From: JADHUC01 sp964617665
GTDB taxonomy: Bacteria; Planctomycetota; Planctomycetia; Pirellulales; Pirellulaceae
Length of the DNA: 18,452 nucleotides
Direction of reading: 5' to 3'
Assembly: GCA_964617665.1 (NCBI GenBank)
Contig: CAZUAH010000270.1
Coordinates: 1-18,452 of the forward strand
The stretch's first letter is position 1, and each line of letters starts with the position of its first letter. This document shows positions 6,022 through 13,849 of this stretch, in pieces. The notes under the pieces are model-generated. The model saw nothing but the letters and a program-made list of their open reading frames with translations, did not search any database and was not told the DNA's origin. The position numbers and the translations under genes are program-made.

Positions 6022-8832
6022 GTGGCACGGCAGAACGGTGTTGTCCACCACGAGTCCTCGCCCGAGGCCAAGATTGCTCTGTTTCGTTCGTTCTTCCGCG
6101 GACGCGACGACGTTTATCCTCGTCGCTTTGAAAGCCGCAGGTCCGGCAAGTGCGGCTATCAACCGGCGTGTGCCAACGAATGGGTCACGGACGTTTGTGA
6201 AAAACCCAAGGTCAAGTGCGCCGCTTGTCCCCACCGCCGCTTTCTGCCTGTAATCGATGAAGTAGTCCGCTGGCACCTTTCGGGGCAAGACGACGAAGGC
6301 CGCGATTTCGTAATGGGCGTCTACCCGATGTTTCAGGACGAGACCTGCTTTTTCCTGGCGGCCGATTTCGACAAGACACATTGGCGGGAAGACGCAGCAG
6401 CGATCCTGAAGACGTGCCTCCGCATGGGCTTACCGGCTGCTCTGGAGCGATCTCGGTCCGGCAACGGCGGACACGTTTGGCTGTTCTTCGACGAGGCGAT
6501 CCCGGCCGCATTAGCCCGAAGACTCGGCTCGCACATCCTAACCGCGACCATGGAACGTCGGCCAGACATCGGGCTGGATTCCTATGACCGGTTCTTCCCC
6601 AATCAAGACACGCTCCCCCAGGGCGGCTTCGGCAATCTGATCGCCCTGCCGCTGCAGAAGCGCCCGCGAGACCTGGGTAACAGCGTCTTCATAGACGATC
6701 AGTTTGTTCCACATCCCGATCAATGGGCTTTCCTCTCCACAGTACGCAAGATTGACCGCCCGACGGTCGAGCAGCTTGTACGTGACGCCCAGAGTCGCGG
6801 ACTTGTCGTTGGCGTGCGTCTTGTCGCGGCGGACGACGAGGACGCTGAGCCCTGGACTGCGCCACCGTCACGTCGCCGGAAGGAACCGCCGATTGCGGGT
6901 CCGCTTCCCGACAGCCTGGAACTGACACTCGCCGACCAGGTCTATATCGCCAAGGATCCTCTGTCGCCGGGCCTTCGCAATCGACTACAGAGGCTTGCGG
7001 CGTTTCAGAATCCCGAGTTCTATAAGGCGCAAGCGATGCGTTTGCCAACGTACGGCAAGCCGCGCGTCATTGGCTGCGCCGAGGATCACGGCAAATACTT
7101 CGCTCTTCCCCGTGGCTGCTTGGAAGACGTGCAGAAACTACTCTCGGAGCAGCACATCAAGGCTGTCATCCGCGACGAACGATGCCGCGGGAAGCCATTG
7201 GATGTGTCGTTTCAGGGCGAATTGTTGCCGGAGCAAGAGACCGCCGCGCGAGCGATGCTGGCCGACGAAACGGGCGTTCTTTGCGCGACGACTGCATTTG
7301 GGAAGACGGTCGTGACCACGTGGCTGATTGCCGAGCGCGGCGTGAATACACTGGTTCTCGTACATCGCCGCCAGTTGCTGGAACAATGGGTGGAACGATT
7401 ATCGGCGTTTCTTGGCCTGCCGACAAAGACGATCGGCCGAATAGGCGGCGGTCGAAAGAAGCCGACCGGTTCTCTGGACGTAGCCGTCATTCAAAGCCTG
7501 GTGCGCAAGGGTGTTGTCGCGGACTGTGTGGGAGACTACGGCCACGTGATCGTGGACGAGTGTCACCATCTGTCGGCTCGGAGCTTCGAGCAGGTCGTGC
7601 GCCGAGCCAAGGCGCGATTCGTCGTGGGGTTGTCCGCCACTGTCACGCGCAAGGACGGCCACCACCCAATCATCTTCATGCAATGCGGACCAATCCGCCA
7701 CCGCGTCGATGCGAAAGCACAGGCGGTGGCGCGCCCTTTCCGGCATACCGTGTTGGTCCGTCCTACGTCCTTTCGTCCATTGGCAGCAGCCGATACGGAT
7801 TTGCAGATTCAGTTTCAGCAACTATACAGGGAACTGCTTGCCGACGACGATCGCAATCAACTCATCTGCGATGAAGTTGTGCAGGCTGTTCGAGAAGGCC
7901 GATCGCCTTTGGTTCTGACGGAGCGCAAGGAGCATCTCGATCGCCTGGCTGCCCGGCTGTCATCCTGCGTTCGTCACGTTGTCGTCCTCTGTGGCGGCTT
8001 GCGGCCGAAACAGGCCCAAGCGGCCGCGGCTCGCTTGGCAGAGATCCCCGAAATGGACGAGCGAGTCCTGCTGGCAACCGGACGGTACATTGGCGAAGGA
8101 TTTGATGACGCCCGGTTGGATACGTTGTTCCTCACACTGCCAGTGTCGTGGCGCGGGACCATCGCACAATACGTGGGCAGACTGCACCGCCTGTGTGACG
8201 GCAAACGCGAAGTACGTGTGTACGATTACGCAGACCTGAATGTACCCATGCTGGCCCGCATGTTCGATCGGCGCTGCCGCGGCTACGAAGCGGTGGGATA
8301 TACGATTCTGCTCCCCGGCAGCGCGGTGCCGGGATGGCCCGCCGAGGTTCCGCTTCCCGTAGATCCTCAGTGGAAAAGCGAGTACGCGGCCAGCGTGCGG
8401 CGTCTCGTTGGTGACGGGGTCGACGCGCCGTTGGCGAATCTATTCGTCCACGCGTCCCGAAAGGTCACTCCCGACTCGGAAGGGATCGAGCGTGCGCGAA
8501 GTGCGACCGAAGCATTTCTCTATCGGAGACTGGAAACGCTGCCGGAAACGGCCGGGCTGTTTACGCTCAATACCAAACTGCCCATTCCCTTTGACGGTTG
8601 GGGGCAGATGGAGGTGGACTTATTATGGTCCGATGGTCGCCTTGTCGTTGAACTCGACGGTTCGCAGCATCTGGCCAGTGCGGACGCCTACCGTCGCGAT
8701 CGACGTAAGGATCTGCTGCTGCAAGAAAACGGGTATTTCGTACTCCGGTTTCTCGCCGAAGACGTCGGCAAGCACCTCGACACGGTGCTCGAAGCTATCC
8801 TGCGAACGCTGGTTCACTGCCGTGGGCGTTGA
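6022..8832 (+). CDS. TOTE-type primase-helicase-nuclease (AEP + SF2 + PD-(D/E)XK)
   Basis: A 936-residue multidomain nucleic-acid enzyme, numbered from the GTG at 6022. Residues 1-270 match the archaeo-eukaryotic primase domain of TOTE conflict systems: SSPEAKIALFRSFFRGRDDV at 12-31, a Cys/His cluster (Cys44, 50, 59, 66, 69, His71) fit to bind metal, FLAADFDK with catalytic Asp115 and Asp117, RSRSGNGGH with His151, and SYDRFFPNQDTLPQGGFGN. Residues about 400-750 are an SF2 helicase: Walker A ATTAFGKT with Lys428, DECH at 512-515, SAT at 538-540, QYVGRLHR at 716-723. Residues about 825-925 form a DUF559/Vsr-like nuclease: Glu830, EVDLL with Asp866, VVELDGSQH with Glu877 and Asp879. The family is predicted to act against invading DNA; the mechanism is not established to my knowledge. 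All motifs look intact. It stands alone between carbohydrate genes, with no transposase or modification gene beside it. Confidence 0.85.
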   Translation: MARQNGVVHHESSPEAKIALFRSFFRGRDDVYPRRFESRRSGKCGYQPACANEWVTDVCEKPKVKCAACPHRRFLPVIDEVVRWHLSGQDDEGRDFVMGVYPMFQDETCFFLAADFDKTHWREDAAAILKTCLRMGLPAALERSRSGNGGHVWLFFDEAIPAALARRLGSHILTATMERRPDIGLDSYDRFFPNQDTLPQGGFGNLIALPLQKRPRDLGNSVFIDDQFVPHPDQWAFLSTVRKIDRPTVEQLVRDAQSRGLVVGVRLVAADDEDAEPWTAPPSRRRKEPPIAGPLPDSLELTLADQVYIAKDPLSPGLRNRLQRLAAFQNPEFYKAQAMRLPTYGKPRVIGCAEDHGKYFALPRGCLEDVQKLLSEQHIKAVIRDERCRGKPLDVSFQGELLPEQETAARAMLADETGVLCATTAFGKTVVTTWLIAERGVNTLVLVHRRQLLEQWVERLSAFLGLPTKTIGRIGGGRKKPTGSLDVAVIQSLVRKGVVADCVGDYGHVIVDECHHLSARSFEQVVRRAKARFVVGLSATVTRKDGHHPIIFMQCGPIRHRVDAKAQAVARPFRHTVLVRPTSFRPLAAADTDLQIQFQQLYRELLADDDRNQLICDEVVQAVREGRSPLVLTERKEHLDRLAARLSSCVRHVVVLCGGLRPKQAQAAAARLAEIPEMDERVLLATGRYIGEGFDDARLDTLFLTLPVSWRGTIAQYVGRLHRLCDGKREVRVYDYADLNVPMLARMFDRRCRGYEAVGYTILLPGSAVPGWPAEVPLPVDPQWKSEYAASVRRLVGDGVDAPLANLFVHASRKVTPDSEGIERARSATEAFLYRRLETLPETAGLFTLNTKLPIPFDGWGQMEVDLLWSDGRLVVELDGSQHLASADAYRRDRRKDLLLQENGYFVLRFLAEDVGKHLDTVLEAILRTLVHCRGR

Positions 8833-8896
8833 TGCCAAACTTCTTGAAGCCCCGTTCTTGTGGATGTGGTGATACTTCACGACCTGCTGCAATCTA

Positions 8897-8927
8897 TCAC
8901 CAAAACACGAAAATGTCTGTTTGGTGA
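8897..8927. terminator. Hairpin between convergent genes (weak terminator candidate)
   Basis: TCACCAAA at 8897-8904 pairs with TTTGGTGA at 8920-8927, and the pairing continues inward as CA/TG past one bulged A, giving about ten base pairs around a short A-rich loop. It lies in the 165-base gap between the primase-helicase gene and the convergent sulfatase gene. No U-run follows on either side, so intrinsic termination is uncertain. Confidence 0.3.
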
Positions 8928-8997
8928 GAGACCGAATTGCTACAGAACTGGGGCTAGGGCAAGGTGCTGACGAGCAGGGGCGATCGGCCAGGGGCTG

Positions 8998-10623
8998 CTA
9001 GTCCCGAGGTAACGCCCCGCGCCAGCATTTGGCCAGTTGGCGGCTGAGCAGTGTGACCAGTGCGGCGTTTTCGGGCTCACCAGCGATGTTCTCGTTGCCT
9101 TGGGGATCGGTCTGGTAGTCGTACAGTTCGCGCACAAACACCTCCCCTGTCTTGTGATCCCGCCACTCGGTGTAACGATACCGGTCGGTCCGCATGCTGT
9201 AGCCCATCTGCCGAATGTGTTCCTCCGCAGGGTAATGGCCGGGGCGAGGATACTGGCTGAACGCCGCTGCCTTCCACTTCCGACCCGGATCGTTCATCAC
9301 AGGCACTAGGCTCGTACCCTCCAGGTTTTCGGGCATCGGCAGTCCGCACAATTCACACAACGTCGGGTAGATATCGACGGACTCCACCAGGGCGGCCGTC
9401 TTTGCGCCGGCGCGTTGTTGGCCTGGCGAGCAGATGATCATTGGGACGCGAGTGGCGATTTCAAAGTTGGTCATCTTGCCCCAGAGGTTCTGCTCGCCCA
9501 AGTGCCAGCCGTGGTCGCCCCAAAGCACAACCACCGTATTCTGATTCAGCCCAAGTCGATCCAACTCGGTCATGATGCGCCCCACCTGGGCATCCACATA
9601 GCTGATGCATGCCCGATAGGCGCGTAGCGAGTCGCGCAACAGCGAATCGGGAAACGGCCCCTGGTCCGGAACATCGCTATACACGCGAAACTCCAACGAT
9701 CTGTGCAACGCCAATTCTGGAACGTCTTTGGGGTAGACGCGATTTTCGGGCAGCTTGACGCTTTCAACGGGATAGAGGTCGAAATACCGTTTGGGGGCGA
9801 CGAACGGGAGATGCGGTTTGAGGAATCCGCAGCCGAGGAAGAACGACTTGTCTTCCTCCTTGAACTCGCGCAACAACTCGACAATCCGATCGGCCGTCTT
9901 GCCGTCGCACAACGCGTTGTCGGGCACGTCGGGCGCCTCCCAACTGGGGCCATGGATACGCGGGCCTTTACGCGAGCCCAATTGCATCGTGTTCCCTGTC
10001 GCCGGGTCCTTTTTGCCTGGGCTACGTGTCGTGCGAATGCCCCTGCTCTCGAGTTCTTTGCGGGTCTCTGCAATCTGCTCGAAAATCTCCTCGCTGACGT
10101 ATGTGGGGGCCTTCGGTCGCATCTGAGGCACGCTCCATGACAGCCGATCGTCGAGCCCGCGGTGATAGATCTTGCTGATGGCCTGCGAGTGATAACCATG
10201 GTTCTTGAAGTGCTGTGCCACCGTGACCACATCGGGCACTCCCAAACGGAAATGCCGCCTCAGATCGTGTACCTTGGTCGAGTCGGGGCGAAGTCCGGTC
10301 ATCAGCGACGCCCGCGACGGATTGCAGACCGCCTGCTGGCAATAGGCCCGACTGAACAGCGTTCCCCGGCTTGCCAACCGATCCATATTCGGCGTGTGCA
10401 TGTACTCATAACCATAGCAGCCCAATTCGGGCCGCATATCGTCGACGGCAATAAACAGGACATTGTAGCCAGCCGGTTTCCTGGAATCTGCCTCCGCGGA
10501 AAACGCTGCCCCAACAGGTAATAGCATCGTAAGCAGGACCAAGACGGTTCGGCCGAACGTGCAGAGTCCGTAGCCGCGCGCACAGAGAAGACTTGGACAT
10601 TTGCAGCCGTTCCAGCACCTCAT
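8998..10623 (-). CDS. Exported sulfatase, iduronate-2-sulfatase-like
   Basis: A secreted type I sulfatase of 541 residues in the alkaline phosphatase superfamily, expected to remove sulfate esters from polysaccharides. Residues about 25-43 are the hydrophobic part of a signal peptide with a long, Cys-containing n-region. FIAVDDMRPELGCYG at 57-71 carries metal ligands Asp61 and Asp62. VCNPSRASLMTG at 99-110 is the C-x-P-S-R signature, Cys100 being the residue converted to formylglycine by a maturation enzyme not in this window. FLKPHLPF at 267-274 and WGDHGWHLGEQ at 368-378 (Asp370, His371) complete the site. The overall arrangement resembles iduronate-2-sulfatases, abundant in planctomycetes. 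GGAGAG six bases before the ATG supports this start. A 20-codon frame opening at 10682 ends in a TGA overlapping this ATG (ATGA); coupling is possible but unproven. The glycan substrate is unknown. Confidence 0.92.
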   Translation of the reverse strand: MRCWNGCKCPSLLCARGYGLCTFGRTVLVLLTMLLPVGAAFSAEADSRKPAGYNVLFIAVDDMRPELGCYGYEYMHTPNMDRLASRGTLFSRAYCQQAVCNPSRASLMTGLRPDSTKVHDLRRHFRLGVPDVVTVAQHFKNHGYHSQAISKIYHRGLDDRLSWSVPQMRPKAPTYVSEEIFEQIAETRKELESRGIRTTRSPGKKDPATGNTMQLGSRKGPRIHGPSWEAPDVPDNALCDGKTADRIVELLREFKEEDKSFFLGCGFLKPHLPFVAPKRYFDLYPVESVKLPENRVYPKDVPELALHRSLEFRVYSDVPDQGPFPDSLLRDSLRAYRACISYVDAQVGRIMTELDRLGLNQNTVVVLWGDHGWHLGEQNLWGKMTNFEIATRVPMIICSPGQQRAGAKTAALVESVDIYPTLCELCGLPMPENLEGTSLVPVMNDPGRKWKAAAFSQYPRPGHYPAEEHIRQMGYSMRTDRYRYTEWRDHKTGEVFVRELYDYQTDPQGNENIAGEPENAALVTLLSRQLAKCWRGALPRD

Positions 10624-10812
10624 GGTTGGCTCTCCAGGGGCTTGAGCGAGCGAGGGAAGCGTGCGACTAGTATCACCTCCATGACGAGGAAGCTAAGCGC
10701 CGGATGGATGGATTGGATTTCCAAGGAGGCGCCGGCGGACGGTCCGTCGGCGACAAAGAGACTACATCTGAGTGAGGAGGATGTCGAGCCAACCACCGTT
10801 CCTGAAGTTCGC
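10624..10812. other. Gene-poor region upstream of the sulfatase
   Basis: I see no convincing gene here. It must hold the sulfatase promoter, but only a weak GATACT with a poor -35 on the minus strand is visible. Two short frames exist: 45 codons on plus (10681-10818) without a ribosome site, and 20 codons on minus (10682-10620) ending over the sulfatase ATG. Neither shows recognisable protein character. Confidence 0.4.
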
Positions 10813-10839
10813 GATTGACACAGTTCAACTGTGTCAATC
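10813..10839. repeat. Perfect 27-bp palindrome abutting the tRNA terminator
   Basis: GATTGACACAGTT at 10813-10825 and its exact inverse AACTGTGTCAATC at 10827-10839 surround a single base at 10826. The element begins directly where the U-run of the tRNA-Ser terminator ends and lies about 190 bases upstream of the sulfatase start. The exact symmetry and modest GC content look more like a dimeric-protein binding site or a mobile-element or recombination site than a terminator. No function can be assigned from the window. Confidence 0.6.
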
Positions 10840-10885
10840 AAAAACGCCGCCGCAACTGCTTGATTATCAATGCGTTACGACGGCG
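10840..10885 (-). terminator. Intrinsic terminator of tRNA-Ser
   Basis: Read on the minus strand, CGCCGTCGTAAC (10885-10874) pairs with GTTGCGGCGGCG (10856-10845) over twelve base pairs including two G-U pairs, then five T (10844-10840) follow. On the plus strand the two G-U pairs become mismatches, so the structure favours the minus transcript. It begins 13 bases beyond the tRNA 3' end. The loop contains a further small TTGAT/ATCAA symmetry. Confidence 0.75.
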
Positions 10886-10898
10886 GTCTTGATCAAAG

Positions 10899-10980
10899 CG
10901 GAGGGCACGGGATTCGAACCCGCAACCCCATACGGGGCGCCGCATTTCGAATGCGGTTGCTAGCCATTCGCCTACCCTCC
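10899..10980 (-). tRNA. tRNA-Ser (anticodon CGA)
   Basis: A class II tRNA reading UCG. The acceptor stem GGAGGGT pairs with GCCCTCC (closing T-G), and the discriminator base is G, as usual for serine. The anticodon stem CCGCA/TGCGG encloses the loop TTCGAAA, giving anticodon CGA at plus positions 10947-10949. The long variable arm has a CCCC/GGGG stem. The T arm has GGGTTCGAATCCC. CCA is not encoded. It has its own candidate promoter and a terminator, so it is transcribed alone on the minus strand. Confidence 0.95.
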
Positions 10981-10995
10981 GGCTCTGGCCTTTTC

Positions 10996-11025
10996 ATTTT
11001 AGCTGGGACTCGGGCAAAGCGACAA
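10996..11025 (-). promoter_or_regulatory. Candidate promoter of tRNA-Ser
   Basis: On the minus strand TTGTCG (11025-11020) and TAAAAT (11001-10996) are separated by 18 bases, a sigma70-like arrangement with a good -10. The tRNA begins 15 bases downstream, leaving a short 5' leader. It lies in the 63-base gap after the hydroxyacid dehydrogenase gene. Confidence 0.45.
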
Positions 11026-11043
11026 GCCCCGTATGCGAGCTGT

Positions 11044-12036
11044 TCACGACTGGCCGGCGCCCCATGCTGCTTCGGCGGGCCGTGGGAAGCCTAACCCCTT
11101 CTCGGCCAGGTAGTTTAGAAGCGGTTGGCCTTGTTGATAACGGTGGAGGTTCTCGCAGAAGAAATCCGTCACGTCGTCATACCGTCGTGCCGATTGTGCA
11201 CCCACGTGTGGCGTAATGATCACGTTGGGCATGTCCCAGAGCTTGCTCGATTCCGGCAATGGTTCTACCTCCGTCACGTCCAAACCGGCTCCGCCTACAT
11301 GACCGGACTCCAATGCGGCGACGAGATCCGCTTCCACGACACACTGCCCTCGAGCGACATTGATCAGCACTGCGTCTTGCTTCATTTTCGCCAACGCGGG
11401 GCCGTTTATCATGCCTCTGGTATGCTCGGTGAGTGGTACGCACAGGATCACTATGTCGGTTTGCTGCAAGAGGTCGTCCAGGCGGTCCGCGGGCCACAAT
11501 TCGTCCACGTGTTCCGGCTTGCTGACGGGGAACACGTCGGTCGCGAGGATCCGGACGTGAAATGGAGCCAGCGTCTCTGCAATGCGACGTCCGTTGCCGC
11601 CAAAGCCAACAATGCCGACCGTCGCGCCGTGCAAATCGCGGGTCGGACGGCGAATGAACTCGCGGCGAAGACCTGCGCGGAAGAATACGGACAGCCCGCG
11701 CAGCAGACCAGCGAGAATCGCCATTGTCTGTTCGGCCACCTGATCGGCGAAAAGGCCGGACGCGCTGGTCACGGTGATGTCCGATTGGACGACCGACGGT
11801 GCGAGACAGTGATCCAGACCGGCTGCCGACGATTGAATCCAACGCAGACGCCCTTGGGCTACAACTTCGTCCCACGGTACAGGCTTCTCCTTGGCATGTC
11901 CGCAGAAGATATCGGCGTCCAGGATTTCGTGGTCAATGCGCTGCTGGCCGGCGTCGACGATTTCCGCGTCGGGTACGGCGGCGGCGATCTGGTCCAAGTG
12001 ACGTTGTTCGACAGGGTAGCAAATAACGATACGCAT
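11044..12036 (-). CDS. D-isomer specific 2-hydroxyacid dehydrogenase
   Basis: A cytoplasmic NAD(P)-dependent oxidoreductase of 330 residues, the usual length, reducing 2-oxoacids to D-2-hydroxyacids or the reverse. The Rossmann motif GFGGNGRRIA at 144-153 follows the strand TVGIV. The catalytic trio is Arg229 in NVARG, Glu258 in DVTEVEPLP and His277 in TPHVGAQS. The closest subgroup by eye is glyoxylate/hydroxypyruvate- or phosphoglycerate-like, but substrate cannot be fixed. Its ATG overlaps the stop of the upstream transporter gene (TAATG), so translation is probably coupled and the two products may serve one pathway. The last 15 or so residues after NYLAEKGLGFPRP are low in complexity. Confidence 0.9.
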   Translation of the reverse strand: MRIVICYPVEQRHLDQIAAAVPDAEIVDAGQQRIDHEILDADIFCGHAKEKPVPWDEVVAQGRLRWIQSSAAGLDHCLAPSVVQSDITVTSASGLFADQVAEQTMAILAGLLRGLSVFFRAGLRREFIRRPTRDLHGATVGIVGFGGNGRRIAETLAPFHVRILATDVFPVSKPEHVDELWPADRLDDLLQQTDIVILCVPLTEHTRGMINGPALAKMKQDAVLINVARGQCVVEADLVAALESGHVGGAGLDVTEVEPLPESSKLWDMPNVIITPHVGAQSARRYDDVTDFFCENLHRYQQGQPLLNYLAEKGLGFPRPAEAAWGAGQS

Positions 12037-13661
12037 TACTGTAGCTTACTAATAAGTGCCCAAATGCCAGCGATCGACATCCCAACCGCAGAGATCCAGA
12101 GGAAGGCGTCCCACGTCTTGCCGGGGGCCAGTCGCTCGTCGTTTCGATAGTACCTGAAATACAGACCCGCGATTGCCAACATGGGTAGCATGACGGCCTG
12201 CATAAGGCCGCTGATTAGAACAAGCTGGGCGGGTTTTGGGAAGAACACGTACATGGCAAAACAGAGCAGCGGAAACAGCCCACTGAGAAACACAACCCGC
12301 TTGCGGTGGGCTCCCTCGGTCTTGGACGCCACGCCAAGCACTCCCAAACTGTCGGAGAAAACGCGGGCGTGGGCGGCATTGGCGACAAAGTAGGTCGAGT
12401 ACAATACGGCGAACGCTCCTACGAGAAATAGCACGCTGGCCCATTCGGTAAACACGGGCTCGTACATCACTGACAACGTCCGGATCATGTCGCTCTTTTC
12501 CGGATTCAAGCCCGTACGTCCCAGTATCGCCGCCCCCAGCAGATAGAAGGCCAAGGTGGCAAACGTGTAGATTACCATCGAGCACCATGCGTCCCATCGC
12601 ATGACTCGCATCCAACCTTTGGCTCGCGAGGCCCAATTCGATGATTGATCGCGCGGTCCGGTGAATCGCGCGTAGCCTTTCTCCATGCACCAATACGGGT
12701 AAGCGATGATTTCCGATGCACCGACGCCGATGATGCCGAACGTGGCCAGCGCAGTAACCAACGCCGTATCTGAATTTGGTGGCAAACGGAAACGCATGCC
12801 GTCCACGATGTCATCCAGCGTCACGGCCCAAGACGAATTGGACTGCAGCAGCGCCAGGTTGACAATGGTCATGAGCGTGAAGCCGCAGACCATGAAGGTG
12901 GAGAAGTTTTGGATCAGTCCGTAACGTCCCGCAATCAGGACCGCCGACGTGATCACGGCGATGACAGCGGCCCAGATTCGATCGTCGTACGGTGCGGGCG
13001 GTTTTCGACCCAGTTCATCGAACTTCTCTTCTCCGATTTCGGCGATCCACGTTTGCTCCTCGGCGTTGATCCATTGGCTCAATACGGCGATTTCCGAGTT
13101 CAACTGGCTGACTCTAGCGGTATCCTTCAGCCCATTGGCTTGAGCGTGCTTGTCGAGTAAGTCCAGCTCGGCTTCTTTGACCGTCAGTTTCGTCTTATGA
13201 TCCACGAAATCGTTGAATTCGCGTCCGTTCTCGGTCAATGGTACGCTGATGGCCAATGCCTGCCCAACGCCACCGACGATCCCGCCCAACTGGCCGATAC
13301 TGGCAAGCCACATCAAGAACCAATACCAGACAATCCAGTTGCCATGGCCGCGGATCCGTGGGCCCGGAACGGAGTTCAAAGCCGCCATTGTCGAGTCGCC
13401 GTTGACGATCGAATAACGACCGAATTCGACCTGGACAAACACCTTGATCACGCAGCCGATCAAGATCAGCCAAAGTAGCCAAAAACCAGCCTCGGCACCC
13501 GTTTTCGTGGTGGCGATCAGTTCGCCGGAACCAACGATGGAACCTGCGACAATAAGCCCCGGCCCTAAACGACGGAGTATGCCGCCGAGAGTCGTTGGAG
13601 GCGACTCGATCAGGCTAGCGGCGTCCTGGCCGATCCCGCCCTTGGATGTCCCTTCGCTCAT
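12036..13661 (-). CDS. Nramp-like integral membrane transporter with divergent ion site
   Basis: A multi-spanning inner-membrane protein of about 541 residues resembling the Nramp (SLC11) fold; roughly eleven hydrophobic segments are visible. The first segment reads GPGLIVAGSIVGSGELIATT at 33-52, where canonical Nramps carry Asp-Pro-Gly-Asn. The later segment GVGASEIIAYPYW at 312-324 lacks the usual Met-Pro-His. The known transition-metal ligands are therefore missing, and the substrate may be something else. A soluble, charged, probably helical stretch of about 80 residues (145-225) interrupts the membrane core, unusual for the family. GAGG six bases before the ATG at 13661 favours this start; the frame also has a GTG at 13688, but it has no ribosome site and overlaps the -35 box of the divergent promoter. 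The stop overlaps the dehydrogenase start, implying an operon. Confidence 0.75.
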   Translation of the reverse strand: MSEGTSKGGIGQDAASLIESPPTTLGGILRRLGPGLIVAGSIVGSGELIATTKTGAEAGFWLLWLILIGCVIKVFVQVEFGRYSIVNGDSTMAALNSVPGPRIRGHGNWIVWYWFLMWLASIGQLGGIVGGVGQALAISVPLTENGREFNDFVDHKTKLTVKEAELDLLDKHAQANGLKDTARVSQLNSEIAVLSQWINAEEQTWIAEIGEEKFDELGRKPPAPYDDRIWAAVIAVITSAVLIAGRYGLIQNFSTFMVCGFTLMTIVNLALLQSNSSWAVTLDDIVDGMRFRLPPNSDTALVTALATFGIIGVGASEIIAYPYWCMEKGYARFTGPRDQSSNWASRAKGWMRVMRWDAWCSMVIYTFATLAFYLLGAAILGRTGLNPEKSDMIRTLSVMYEPVFTEWASVLFLVGAFAVLYSTYFVANAAHARVFSDSLGVLGVASKTEGAHRKRVVFLSGLFPLLCFAMYVFFPKPAQLVLISGLMQAVMLPMLAIAGLYFRYYRNDERLAPGKTWDAFLWISAVGMSIAGIWALISKLQ

Positions 13662-13681
13662 AGCTTGCCTCGTGATATCCG

Positions 13682-13710
13682 TTGCCACTCATACTGCAAG
13701 GCTCTATAAT
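13682..13710 (+). promoter_or_regulatory. Near-consensus sigma70 promoter for the peptidase-tsaD unit
   Basis: TTGCCA at 13682-13687 (five of six matches to the -35 consensus), a 17-base spacer and TATAAT at 13705-13710 (perfect -10). Transcription should start near 13717, giving a leader of about 130 bases before the S41 peptidase. The -35 box lies just outside the chosen start of the divergent Nramp-like gene, so the two promoters may interfere. Confidence 0.65.
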
Positions 13711-13849
13711 ATAACTAACTTGTTGGCGGATAGTACCTTACGACCAACCTCGGGGCCTCGGCTGCTCTTTGCCGAGTTGAAATCCGCAGGACCGAAGCTA
13801 AAACTTGCCTGACGAGCCCCGAACGCTTCTTTGATCAGGAACCACCATA

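Noticed and set aside
10620..10682. A 20-codon minus-strand leader frame ending in ATGA over the sulfatase start
   Set aside because: Its own start has no Shine-Dalgarno and the sulfatase has one of its own, so coupling is not needed; kept only as a note.
10681..10818. A 45-codon plus-strand frame between the sulfatase and the tRNA
   Set aside because: No ribosome site, no recognisable protein pattern, and its end runs into the palindrome; probably chance.
11125..12150. Long plus-strand frame of 341 codons
   Set aside because: It lies antisense to the hydroxyacid dehydrogenase, whose catalytic motifs are complete on the other strand; a codon-bias shadow.
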